From NCBI RefSeq assembly GCF_014189455.1, contig NZ_CP050296.1, positions 6,258,001 through 6,322,000 of the forward strand: a stretch of DNA of 64,000 nt. Reading direction: 5' to 3'. This document shows positions 50,716-58,949 of this stretch, piece by piece (within the stretch, counting starts at the first letter, position 1; every line of letters begins with the position of its first letter). The stretch comes from Mesorhizobium huakuii (GTDB taxonomy: Bacteria > Pseudomonadota > Alphaproteobacteria > Rhizobiales > Rhizobiaceae). The notes under the pieces are model-generated. The model ran no database searches. It was not told the DNA's origin and saw only the letters and a list, made by a program, of their open reading frames with translations. Position numbers and translations under genes: made by a program.

Positions 50716-51072
50716 AGATTAAATAAGGGGCAGAGCTTCTGGCTGAACCAGAGTTTCCCCACCCATCCCTCGATAAAGCTGCGCGGTGCAACTTGATCAC
50801 GGTGTAATGCTATTCACGACATCGATTTTGGCAAGCTGATTTCCAAGTTATACGGCAATATTGCGAAACAATTGTGGCAATTATACCATCAATTTTTACA
50901 TTTTATCTGCACAAACTAAGCAACTTGCACAATACAGCTCAGAATGTTCAGCTCGGAATTATTGATGTAGGTGGAAATTAACATGGATAGTATCGCAATT
51001 TGACATGCGATCTCTCCGGCTTACCATGGTTTTTGATGAATTGTCAGCGAGACTAATTTGAAAATGGCTTGA
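50716..51072. other. AT-rich intergenic region upstream of porin
   Basis: About 360 bases between the porin start and the DUF2384-like gene end, much AT-richer than its surroundings (for example TTATACCATCAATTTTTACATTTT near 50880, shortened here). It must hold the porin promoter. I find no gene and no clear -35/-10 pair I would defend. Confidence 0.5.
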
Positions 51073-51780
51073 TCAGCTCGGCTTCATGTGGAGAAAATTT
51101 TGCGCGGCCAAGATGACTTCAGCAGCGAGATCTTGTCTTAGCATTTCTATGGGAATTCGGCCGTCAGGCCGAGGTAAAGGCGAGACCAGCCAAAGCCACG
51201 CCAGTCTGGAACTGGAAAACAAGGAGAGCACTTGTCGTATTCCCGGAACAGGTCTGCCATCGATGAACTGAGCCAAGGGGAACACATGCTTGCGAGAGCC
51301 TTTTCGCAATCCGACTACGTCGTTGTGCCGTTGCCACCAATTCAGTGTCGATCGCGGTATGCCGAAGTGCTCTTCCAGATATGTTGATCCTGCCACCTGG
51401 CCCGCCCAGTCAGCAATTCGCATGCTATCGCATTGCTGATCTCGTGCTCTTAGGACTGCAAACTCATGCGCACTGTCGGTTCGCGCGGTGGGCGGAGCCG
51501 CATCAGGGGCGTTGGCATCGAAACTTCGCGCTGCTCCATCTGCGAGCTTGCGGATAAATTCGATGGCCAGGGCGGTCAATTCTTCATGGACACCTTGTCG
51601 GCAAGGTGTGGAAGGCTGCCCGGCAGGAGCGACATTGCCTGCGCCTGCGATCGATGAGGTTGACCCGCGTTCCTTTATAACTTGATCGCATAGAGTCAGA
51701 ACGCGCTGCACTTCTTCTGCAACCAAGCTTGAAAGGTCGCGGTGCTGAGGTTCATCTCCAAAACTAAAGGACTTGTTCAT
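51073..51780 (-). CDS. Xre/MbcA/ParS-like (DUF2384-type) putative antitoxin or DNA-binding protein
   Basis: 235 aa. The C-terminal half, ADWAGQVAGSTYLEEHFGIP (about residue 122), RSTLNWWQRHNDVVGLRKGS, PLAQFIDGRPVPGIRQVL and LAWLWLVSPLPRPDGRIP, matches a group of rhizobial proteins with a helix-turn-helix and DUF2384-like end. Such proteins often partner a RES toxin, but no RES gene is visible on either side here. The N-terminal half is unassigned. Confidence 0.6.
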   Translation of the reverse strand: MNKSFSFGDEPQHRDLSSLVAEEVQRVLTLCDQVIKERGSTSSIAGAGNVAPAGQPSTPCRQGVHEELTALAIEFIRKLADGAARSFDANAPDAAPPTARTDSAHEFAVLRARDQQCDSMRIADWAGQVAGSTYLEEHFGIPRSTLNWWQRHNDVVGLRKGSRKHVFPLAQFIDGRPVPGIRQVLSLFSSSRLAWLWLVSPLPRPDGRIPIEMLRQDLAAEVILAAQNFLHMKPS

Positions 51781-52082
51781 CTGAGGCTCCCCCGTCGCGA
51801 CATGGCAGGATTTTCACCGAAGCCCGGCGGTGACTATCCGCAGCCTTACCTAAGGCGCCTGCTTTTCGCTCACATGTGGCAAATGGCATACACACGCCCC
51901 AATAGCGGGTCTTGGAGGCAACGGTCTGCAAACTCAGTTCTCACTCACTTACGGCCCAGTGGCCTTGATTGAACGTGCGCCTGGCGTTCAACGGCACTTC
52001 GGCGGCGATTTTGGTGGGTGCAAACCGGCTTCCATGTCTCGGCCACCGAAGTCTCCTGATGCCATTAGGGATGCATCGCAGC
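51781..52082. other. Short gap before repeat copy 2
   Basis: About 300 bases between the DUF2384-like gene start and the second 307-bp repeat. It must hold the promoter of the leftward gene. I see no gene in it. Confidence 0.4.
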
Positions 52083-52389
52083 ATTCGCGACACTCCCAAA
52101 AAGGGAGAAGTGCGAATGCCGAGCATCTTTCGAAATGGGCTTTCATAAGGCACCCCTCGCCGGGGGCGGTCTGTCCCGCGTCCCGCCTTCGGCGGCGCTA
52201 TGCTGGCGCTCCTAAGGCCGCCCTGTTGAACCGGTCTCGGGGTCACGAACCGGCTCCGGCAACGAACTGACTTACGTCCGGCCTGGCGGACATTTCATTG
52301 CCTTCGCTTTGTACGCCCCTTTTTGTCTGGCCCGCTTACGCGGACGAGGGAAGCGATCCGTGTCTGGTCTGAACTGAAACGGCCGCTTC
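52083..52389. repeat. Direct repeat, copy 2 (307 bp)
   Basis: The second copy of the 307-bp block, same orientation as copy 1 at 48919-49225. The two differ mainly at about 28-42 and near the end. It lies just before the leader of the ArdC-like gene, so it may belong with that operon, and copy 1 may be a duplicate left by a recombination that moved the porin segment. Confidence 0.85.
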
Positions 52390-52453
52390 AGCGCGTTTAA
52401 CGGCTCGCTCCGGAAAGGTCTCCGAAAGCAGAGTGAGAGGTGCGGACGATCTT

Positions 52454-52503
52454 CCGTGACGGGTTGAGGGTCGGGAGAGTGGCTTCCGGCGCCCGTCGCG
52501 GAG
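52454..52503 (+). promoter_or_regulatory. Two-tier hairpin leader with Shine-Dalgarno in base, before ardC-like gene
   Basis: Outer stem CCGTGACGGG (52454-52463) with CCCGTCGCGG (52492-52501), one G-U pair; inner stem GTCGGGAG (52470-52477) with CTTCCGGC (52483-52490) and loop AGTGG. GGAG at 52500-52503 overlaps the stem base and lies 7 bases before ATG 52511. Similar leaders precede the ParB-like gene and the 58431 gene, so folding probably controls translation. Confidence 0.75.
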
Positions 52504-52510
52504 AACCGCG

Positions 52511-53485
52511 ATGTCCAGAAGAACCGCAGGCTCAAGCGCCGGGTCGAGCAGGTCCAGCCTTTACGACGATATTACCAACAAGATCATCGCTGAACTCGAG
52601 GCTGGTCATGTGCCTTGGGTCCAACCCTGGGGCACTTCAGCTGCGAAGGCGCCGCTGGCTATGCCGAGAAATGCCGCCACTGGCAGGCAATATTCCGGGA
52701 TCAACGTCCTGTTGCTCTGGGGCTCGGTCATCGAGCATGGTTTCCCTGGCCAGAGCTGGCTCACCTTCCGGCAGGCGCAAGCGCTCGGGGGCAGCGTTCG
52801 CAAGGGCGAACAAGGCACGACTGTCGTCTACGCCGACCGATTTGTGCCGAACGACGAGAAAAGGCGCGCGCGGGAAACCGGCGATGAAGCTCGACCGATT
52901 CCCTTCCTGAAACGCTTCACCGTGTTCAACGCGGCGCAATGCGATGGCTTGCCGGACGACATCACTCTTCTCGCGCCACCTGCACCGCCTGGCATGATCG
53001 AGCCCAGGGTCGAGGCACTGATCAAGGCGACGGGTATCGACTTCAGGATCGGAGGCAATCAGGCCTTCTACGATCCAGCCCATGACTATGTCGTGGTTCC
53101 GCCGCCGCAGGCCTACAGCGAACCGATCAATTGGCACCGAACCGCGCTTCACGAACTCGGCCACGCCACTGGCCATCGATCGCGTCTCGACCGCGATCTG
53201 TCGGCCTCCTTCGGCACCAGAAAATACGCCTTCGAAGAGTTGATCGCCGAGATGAATGCCGCCTTCTGTTGCGCATCGCTTGGCATCAGGCCAACCGTGC
53301 GGCATGCCGACTATATCGCCTCCTGGCTGGAAGTGCTGCGCGAGGACAGCCGCGCCATTGTTCGTGCAGCGTCCCAGGCGAGCAAGGCCGCGGACTATCT
53401 GCTCGGCTCCGTGCCGGACCATGGCGCGTCGGACAAAAGCGAAAGCGGTGGCCCGATGCCCGTCAATGCCAGGGCGGTCGCATGA
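52511..53485 (+). CDS. ArdC-like antirestriction / zincin-like metallopeptidase domain protein
   Basis: 324 aa. N-terminal ssDNA-binding ArdC-type domain: DITNKIIAELEAGHVPWVQP, WGTSAAKAPLAMPRNAATGR, YSGINVLLLWG. C-terminal zinc-metallopeptidase-like motif HELGHATGHRSRL (about residue 218) with FEELIAEMNAAF (Glu/third ligand). Known members on plasmids and ICEs act in protection from host restriction during transfer. This is the first gene of the plasmid-like operon. Confidence 0.9.
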   Translation: MSRRTAGSSAGSSRSSLYDDITNKIIAELEAGHVPWVQPWGTSAAKAPLAMPRNAATGRQYSGINVLLLWGSVIEHGFPGQSWLTFRQAQALGGSVRKGEQGTTVVYADRFVPNDEKRRARETGDEARPIPFLKRFTVFNAAQCDGLPDDITLLAPPAPPGMIEPRVEALIKATGIDFRIGGNQAFYDPAHDYVVVPPPQAYSEPINWHRTALHELGHATGHRSRLDRDLSASFGTRKYAFEELIAEMNAAFCCASLGIRPTVRHADYIASWLEVLREDSRAIVRAASQASKAADYLLGSVPDHGASDKSESGGPMPVNARAVA

Positions 53486-53567
53486 GGTCGCCTACGCGGT
53501 TCGTCGCGCCGCGCCCGGATGGCGAGGCACAGCGCGCAGACCGAGAGTGACAGGAGGGACGGAATTT

Positions 53568-53617
53568 CGTGACGGGTTGGAGGCCAAGAGAGAGGCTCCT
53601 GGCCGCCCGTCGCGGAG
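53568..53617 (+). promoter_or_regulatory. Two-tier hairpin leader before the ParB-like gene
   Basis: Outer stem CGTGACGGG (53568-53576) with CCCGTCGCG (53606-53614) repeats the leader at 52454; inner stem GGCCAAGAG (53582-53590) with CTCCTGGCC (53596-53604) differs in sequence but keeps the pairing, with loop AGAGG instead of AGTGG. GGAG at 53614-53617 is at the base; ATG is 9 bases on. Compensatory change in the inner stem supports a real RNA fold. Confidence 0.8.
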
Positions 53618-53626
53618 TAAATCCCC

Positions 53627-55747
53627 ATGGCTACTGCGTTCAAAAAGATCACCCTGTCGTCGTCGCGCGACATTCCCTTCAACCAGCTCGTCATTTCCCA
53701 GGCGAACGTCCGGCGGATCAAGGCCGGCGTCTCGATCGAGGAGTTGGCGGAGGACATCGCGCGACGGACGCTGCTGCAGAGCATCACCGTCCGGCCGGTG
53801 CGCGACGCCGACGGCGTTGAGACTGGCATGTTCGAAATCCCTGCCGGCGGTCGTCGCTATCGGGCGCTCGAGCTGCTGGTAAAGCAGAAGCGTCTCGCCA
53901 AGAACGCACCGGTTCCCTGCGTCGTGCGCGAAGGCGGCTTCGCTGAAGAGGACTCGCTGGCCGAAAATATTCAGCGCGCTCCATTGCACCCCCTGGATCA
54001 ATTTCGAGCCTTCCTCACCTTCCGCGAAAAGGGCCTGTCGGAGGAGGAAATCGCCGCCAATCAGTTTGTCTCGGTATCGGTCGTGAGGCAGAGGCTGCGC
54101 CTGGCGTCGGTCTCGCCCAAGCTCCTCGACATCTATGCCGAGGACGGCCTGACCCTCGACCAGCTGATGGCTTTCACGGTCAACGCCGACCATGCCCGGC
54201 AAGAACTCGTGTTCGAGCGCCTTGCTCAGAGCTACGACGAGCAGCCGCACACCATTCGTCGGATGCTGACCGAAGGCGCCGTCCGTCCCGCCGACAAGCG
54301 TGCGCAATTCGTCGGCCTGGATGCCTATACCGAAGCCGGTGGGATCGTCATGCACGACCTGTTCCAGGGTGACGATGGCGGCTGGCTGCAGGATGTTGGC
54401 CTCCTCGATATGCTGGTGGCCGAAAGGCTGCGGGAGCAGTCGGACGAAATCTCGGCCGAAGGTTGGAAGTGGATCGAGGTCGCGCCCGATTTTCCCTACG
54501 GTCACACCTACGGACTGCGCCAGCTCCGTGGCGAGCAGCCGGCCCTCACCGACGAGCAACAAGCCACCCGCGACGCCCTTCAAACCGAGTTGAACGGCTT
54601 GCAGGAAACTTATGCCGAGGCCGAGGACCTGCCGGGCGAGGTCGACGAACGGCTCGGCGAGATCGAGGCCGCGATCACCGCGCTCGACGATCGGCCGCTG
54701 GTTTTCGATCCCGAGGAGATCGGCCGCGCCGGCGCGTTCATCAGCATCGATCGATCAGGCAACCTGCGGGTTGAGCGTGGATATGTTCGGCCCGACGACG
54801 AAGTTCCGATCGAAGCGGCAGTCGATGTCGAGACCGGGGACAGTGCCGGTACTATGCCGGCGCGGACTGAGTATGAGGCCGATGGTCTGAGCGCGGATAT
54901 CGAGACCCCGATGGAATCCGAGGAAGACGACGGCTTGAAGCCGATCCCCGACCGCTTGATGACCGAGCTGACCGCCCATCGCACGCTGGCTCTGCGTCAT
55001 GCGCTCGGCGAGCAGCCCGATGTCGCCTTCCTCGCGGCGCTTCACGCCCTCACGCTGCGCGCCTTCTATCGCTACGGCTCGGATACCTGCCTCGAGCTCG
55101 AGCTGAAAAGCGTTGGCTTCGGCGCTCAGGCGCCGGGCCTGAACGACAGCGGCCTGGCCGCCGCGGTCAATGGCCGGCATCAGAGCTGGGTGGCGGCGCT
55201 TCCGAAAGAGCCTGACGAACTGTGGGAGGCGCTGCAGGCGTTCGACGGCGACAGCCGGCATGCTTTGTTTGCCCACTGTGTCTCGCTGTCCGTCAACGCC
55301 ATCTACGAAGCCTATAATCGCCGGCCGCGTGCGCTCGCGCATGCGGACCAACTCGCTCTGGCCGTCGATCTCGATATGGTGGTGGCCGGCTGGAAGCCAA
55401 CCGTCGACACCTATCTAGGGCGAGTGACCAAGGCGCGGATCCTGGCTGCGGTTCGCGAGGCAAAGGGCACGCGCGCCGGCGACAGGATCGAGCATTTCAA
55501 GAAGGGCGATATGGCCGAGCAGGCACAAGAGTTGCTCGCTGGCACGGGCTGGTTGCCGGAGCCCCTGCGCACGTCCCAACTTGCAGTGGCGGACGCCGAT
55601 GCTCCGGTCCCTGGGGTCGCCCTCTCCACCGATCGCGCATTCGAAGAAACGGCGGAAAATGACGGCGAAACGGCCATGGCGAAAACCGAGCCGCTGGCCG
55701 AAGATGACACAGCCGAGATCGCTCCTCCCTCGATCGCGGCGGAATAA
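53627..55747 (+). CDS. Large ParB/RepB/Spo0J-like nuclease-domain protein
   Basis: 706 aa, much longer than chromosomal ParB. N-terminal ParB-like domain: NQLVISQANVRRIKAGVSIE, GGRRYRALELLVKQKRLAKN, EEDSLAENIQRAPLHPLDQF (CTPase/nuclease-fold signature, about residue 108). HTH-like segment EIAANQFVSVSVVRQRLRLA. The C-terminal 400 residues are unassigned. Such long ParB proteins are typical of rhizobial plasmids, ICEs and islands, where they may act in maintenance or transfer, not only partition; no ParA is adjacent. Confidence 0.9.
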   Translation: MATAFKKITLSSSRDIPFNQLVISQANVRRIKAGVSIEELAEDIARRTLLQSITVRPVRDADGVETGMFEIPAGGRRYRALELLVKQKRLAKNAPVPCVVREGGFAEEDSLAENIQRAPLHPLDQFRAFLTFREKGLSEEEIAANQFVSVSVVRQRLRLASVSPKLLDIYAEDGLTLDQLMAFTVNADHARQELVFERLAQSYDEQPHTIRRMLTEGAVRPADKRAQFVGLDAYTEAGGIVMHDLFQGDDGGWLQDVGLLDMLVAERLREQSDEISAEGWKWIEVAPDFPYGHTYGLRQLRGEQPALTDEQQATRDALQTELNGLQETYAEAEDLPGEVDERLGEIEAAITALDDRPLVFDPEEIGRAGAFISIDRSGNLRVERGYVRPDDEVPIEAAVDVETGDSAGTMPARTEYEADGLSADIETPMESEEDDGLKPIPDRLMTELTAHRTLALRHALGEQPDVAFLAALHALTLRAFYRYGSDTCLELELKSVGFGAQAPGLNDSGLAAAVNGRHQSWVAALPKEPDELWEALQAFDGDSRHALFAHCVSLSVNAIYEAYNRRPRALAHADQLALAVDLDMVVAGWKPTVDTYLGRVTKARILAAVREAKGTRAGDRIEHFKKGDMAEQAQELLAGTGWLPEPLRTSQLAVADADAPVPGVALSTDRAFEETAENDGETAMAKTEPLAEDDTAEIAPPSIAAE

Positions 55748-55771
55748 CAGACCCCCAACACCTCCACCCGG

Positions 55772-55801
55772 GGGCCTGCCGGCAACGGCAGGCCCTTTTT
55801 T
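55772..55801 (+). terminator. Strong rho-independent terminator after the ParB-like gene
   Basis: GGGCCTGCCG (55772-55781) pairs perfectly with CGGCAGGCCC (55786-55795) around a GCAA tetraloop, followed by six T (55796-55801). It lies just 17 bases before the next ATG, so readthrough or a promoter inside the ParB gene must feed the Toprim gene. Confidence 0.9.
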
Positions 55802-55817
55802 CGTCTGGGAGTGCGCT

Positions 55818-56858
55818 ATGGAACCAATTGCCGAACTTGCGCGACGGCTGGCCGCTCAGGCCGAGACCGTTTGCCGGCACTATCTCTCCAATGGCCGTCG
55901 CGAAGGCTGCTACTGGCTTGTAGGCGACGTTCGCAATACGCCGGGACGCTCAATGTTCGTGCGACTGAAAGGCGGTCTCTCAGCCAAGGGGGCCGCGGGC
56001 AAATGGACTGATGCCGCGACGGGCGGGCATGGCGATCTTCTCGATGTTATTCGTGAGAGCTGTGGCCTGATCGACTTCAGGGACGTCGTCGACGAGGCGC
56101 GCAGCTTCCTCAACTTGCCCCAACCGGAACCGGAGCGAACGGGTCACTGGCCCAAATCGACACCCGCTCCCTTGGGCTCGACGGAAGCAGCACGTCGATT
56201 GTTCGCAATGTCGCGACCGATATCGGGCAGCGCTGTCGAGACGTATCTGCGCAAGCGCGGAATTACGACTTTTCACGGCACTGGAAGCCTGCGGTTCCAC
56301 CCGCGCTGCTACTATCGCCCTGACGAGCAATCGCCGGCTGAGACCTGGCCGGCCATGATAGCCGCCGTCACCGATCTCGATGGCCGTCTGACCGGCTTGC
56401 ACCGCACCTGGCTCGACCCCTCCGGCATCGACAAGGCGCCGGTCGAAACACCACGTCGCGCTATGGGCGACCTCCTTGGGCACGCGGTCCGCTTCGGGTG
56501 GCCAAGCGATATCATTGCAGCCGGCGAAGGCATCGAGACGGTCCTGTCCCTCCAATGCGTCTTGCCCGGCATGCCAATGGCCGCAGCGCTTTCGGCTGCC
56601 CATCTCGCCGCAATCCTGTTTCCCGCCACGCTGAAACGGCTCTACATCGTGCGCGACGACGATCCGGCTGGCGATGGCGCACGCGACAGGCTGATTGAAC
56701 GGGCGCAAATTGCCGGGATCGAGACCTTGGTCCTCTCGCCGGTGTTCGGGGACTTCAACGACGATCTGCGCCGGCTGGGCATCGAGCCTTTGCGAGCAAA
56801 TGTCCGTGGCCAGCTTGCCCCGCAAGACGCAGGCCGATTTGCAGCGTTCGCAACATAG
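55818..56858 (+). CDS. Toprim domain protein (primase-like, DUF7146-type)
   Basis: 346 aa from ATG 55818; the longer frame from 55581 overlaps the ParB gene. N-terminal block CRHYLSNGRREGCYWLVGDV, SAKGAAGKWTDAATGGHGDL and LDVIRESCGLIDF resemble phage/plasmid primase helpers. The Toprim core is AAGEGIETVLSLQCV (Glu) and IVRDDDPAGDGARDR (Asp-x-Asp, about residue 277). Probably acts in replication or priming of the element. Confidence 0.85.
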   Translation: MEPIAELARRLAAQAETVCRHYLSNGRREGCYWLVGDVRNTPGRSMFVRLKGGLSAKGAAGKWTDAATGGHGDLLDVIRESCGLIDFRDVVDEARSFLNLPQPEPERTGHWPKSTPAPLGSTEAARRLFAMSRPISGSAVETYLRKRGITTFHGTGSLRFHPRCYYRPDEQSPAETWPAMIAAVTDLDGRLTGLHRTWLDPSGIDKAPVETPRRAMGDLLGHAVRFGWPSDIIAAGEGIETVLSLQCVLPGMPMAAALSAAHLAAILFPATLKRLYIVRDDDPAGDGARDRLIERAQIAGIETLVLSPVFGDFNDDLRRLGIEPLRANVRGQLAPQDAGRFAAFAT

Positions 56859-57195
56859 GCCGGAATGGAGGCGAGCTGCGTCCGGTTCTCTTCGCTCCTC
56901 TTGGATGCAGTGAGTTCGGAGAGGCCCGCACACCTGGCCTTCAAGAGGGCGATCGGCCGGCAAGCGGGTCGGACCTGCAATGGCTGCGGCCGGCTATTTT
57001 CCGGCGGCCCTCCCCCAAGCGACCCGTCACACGGGACGCCGGCGGGCCTTTCCATCGCGAGGCAAAATAGCCGGCCTTCACCCTCCTCCGCCTATGCTCC
57101 GGCCCTCCGCTTCGCTGCGGGTGCAGGTCCGACCCGCTTGCCGCCTTCGTCGCCATGAAGGCCGCGAGGGTCGCGGTCAAACCGACGGAGCATCC
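56859..57195. other. Intergenic region with 13-bp inverted repeat before DUF2493 gene
   Basis: GGCCGGCTATTTT at 56988-57000 and its exact complement at 57064-57076 could fold into a hairpin with a 63-base loop that has smaller stems (CCCGT/ACGGG). No gene seen in about 340 bases. The region has only a weak GGAG before ATG 57196. It may be another leader of the type seen before neighbouring genes. Confidence 0.55.
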
Positions 57196-58128
57196 ATGAG
57201 CGAGCAGGACGACGAGCCGCGGCACGCGGCCTCCCCCACCGATTACGTGCTCACCGAATTGCAGCTCTATGGCTACCGGCCCTTCGCGGATGAACCGGAT
57301 CCCCGGCCCCTTCCCGACGGCAACAGGATGGCCAGCGCCATCGCCGACATCTTTGACGCCCTGATCGTCACTTTGGAGGACACCCGCCTCGAGCCCGACC
57401 TGCCTGGTCTCCTGTGGTCGACCGTCAATGTCTTCCACCGCGCGGCCGATCGGATCGAGCGCGAGCTGGATGACAACGAGCAGGCGCAGCGCAGAAGCCA
57501 GCGGGAGCAGGACGGCAGCGAGGTGAAATCCGTCGACCTGGAGCGCCTGACAGCCGAGGGGCAGACGCTGATCGAGCATCGAAACGCTTTCGAACAGATG
57601 CGAGACCAGGCCGCCGAGCTCTACGAGCGCCACACCGGATCAGCGTGGCGCCCGCGCAGCGGCTCGATGGTCAACCACAAAGCCATGACCTCGGCGATGA
57701 TCGACAGCCGCGATTTCGTGGCCGCCAGGAAGCGCGCGGCTCAAGAGGTGCTGTTGCCGCCGGGACCGAAGATCGTCGTCACCGGAGGGCTCGACTTCAA
57801 CGATCATCGGCTAATCTGGGCGACGCTCGACCAGGTTCGCGCAAAGCATCCGGATATGGTGCTCATGCACGGCAAGTCGCCAAAAGGGGCCGAGAAGATC
57901 GCTTCGTGCTGGGCAGATCACCGCAAGGTGCCGCAGATCGGTTTCGCACCGGATTGGACGAAACACGCCAAGGCGGCACCTTTCAAGCGCAACGACGCGA
58001 TTCTGGAGGTCCTGCCGATCGGGGCTATTGTCTTCCCTGGCACCGGTATCCAGGACAATCTAGCCGACAAGGCTAAGCAGCTCGGTATCCCGGTCTTTGA
58101 CTTTCGCTCCCGAAGAGGCAGCGCATAA
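57196..58128 (+). CDS. DUF2493 (SLOG-like) domain protein
   Basis: 310 aa from ATG 57196. N-terminal region unassigned with EDTRLEPDLPGLLWSTVNVF; the C-terminal DUF2493 domain begins KIVVTGGLDFNDHRLIWATL and DMVLMHGKSPKGAEKIASCW, then IGFAPDWTKHAKAAPFKRND, a nucleotide-binding Rossmann-like fold of the SLOG group. Frequent on rhizobial plasmids and ICEs beside ArdC/ParB/Toprim genes; the function is unknown. Confidence 0.85.
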   Translation: MSEQDDEPRHAASPTDYVLTELQLYGYRPFADEPDPRPLPDGNRMASAIADIFDALIVTLEDTRLEPDLPGLLWSTVNVFHRAADRIERELDDNEQAQRRSQREQDGSEVKSVDLERLTAEGQTLIEHRNAFEQMRDQAAELYERHTGSAWRPRSGSMVNHKAMTSAMIDSRDFVAARKRAAQEVLLPPGPKIVVTGGLDFNDHRLIWATLDQVRAKHPDMVLMHGKSPKGAEKIASCWADHRKVPQIGFAPDWTKHAKAAPFKRNDAILEVLPIGAIVFPGTGIQDNLADKAKQLGIPVFDFRSRRGSA

Positions 58129-58379
58129 GCGCCGTTGGTCGATTCCAATATCCCTGGCCTCCGACGCGAGCGGCACCCGCTCGGCTCGATTCTGACTAAG
58201 CGAAACCATTGGAGTCTCGCTGGCATCCTGTTGAAGCGAAATCCAATCCCCGCTCTCATTGCGCTGATCCTTGGTCTGGCCGAGGGCCTGACGCCATCAA
58301 CCCTTGAAGGGTCGGCTACGCCTGCATGCCGCCGGTCGGCTTTGCCTCCGGTGATTGCAGCCCTCAACCTGACACATCG

Positions 58380-58424
58380 GGCGCCTGTCGCGCGGGGATG
58401 GTCCCCGCCTCCAAGACAGGAGCC
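58380..58424 (+). promoter_or_regulatory. Two-tier hairpin leader before small membrane protein
   Basis: Outer stem GGCGCCTGTC (58380-58389) with GACAGGAGCC (58415-58424), 9 of 10 pairs; inner stem GCGGGGA (58392-58398) with TCCCCGC (58402-58408) and loop TGG. AGGAG at 58418-58422 is in the stem base, 8 bases before ATG 58431. Same design as the leaders of the ArdC- and ParB-like genes but different sequence. Confidence 0.7.
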
Positions 58425-58430
58425 GGTAAG

Positions 58431-58595
58431 ATGTCTTCCAACGATGCCTACGCTTTCGCCTTCAGCCTCGCCACAACTCTAATGGCGGTCATTGTCATCT
58501 TCAGGGCCGGCGACGGAACGCTCTCCGTCGTGCCAGCCACCGAATTCGACGGCGACGCGGATGTGATCGCTGAAATCGATCCGTTCGACCCTTAG
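58431..58595 (+). CDS. Small membrane-anchored protein (54 aa)
   Basis: ATG 58431 with AGGAG 8 bases upstream. One hydrophobic helix (AYAFAFSLATTLMAVIVIFR) and an acidic tail (DADVIAEIDPFDP). Function unknown; last gene of the plasmid-like block. The frame open from 58326 lacks start support. Confidence 0.6.
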   Translation: MSSNDAYAFAFSLATTLMAVIVIFRAGDGTLSVVPATEFDGDADVIAEIDPFDP

Positions 58596-58949
58596 GGATA
58601 TTGATCCCTCGAACCCAAGACTGACTGCCTTGCGCCGCATCTTCGTCATGGCGCCCGCCTCTGCCGCCTTTCGAAAACTGACGTCGTCAATGTGAACGCT
58701 GCAGGCGAGCTTGTGGCAGGCCAGTCTCGGCTCGCTGTCGGCTCAGCGTCGTGATCCGACCTTGAGGCAACCTCATCATCTTAGCAGGTAGTGAAATAAA
58801 AATACCGGAATTTCAGATTATCAAATTTATCTTTCACAACGTGTTTTCGCATGCTAGCGTCGTGTCCGTAGCTGGAATGAAGTGCGCTTCCTTGGGCGGC
58901 ATTTTCCGGTCTGCTCCGAAGATAGGCCTCTCATGGGACGTTGCGGTTG
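58596..58949. other. Intergenic region between plasmid-like block and RpiR cluster
   Basis: About 350 bases without a gene. TGAAAT (58792-58797) and ATTTCA (58810-58815) form an inverted repeat with a 12-bp centre in AT-rich DNA upstream of the RpiR gene, a possible operator. The right end of the integrated element could lie here, but no att sequence was found. Confidence 0.45.
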
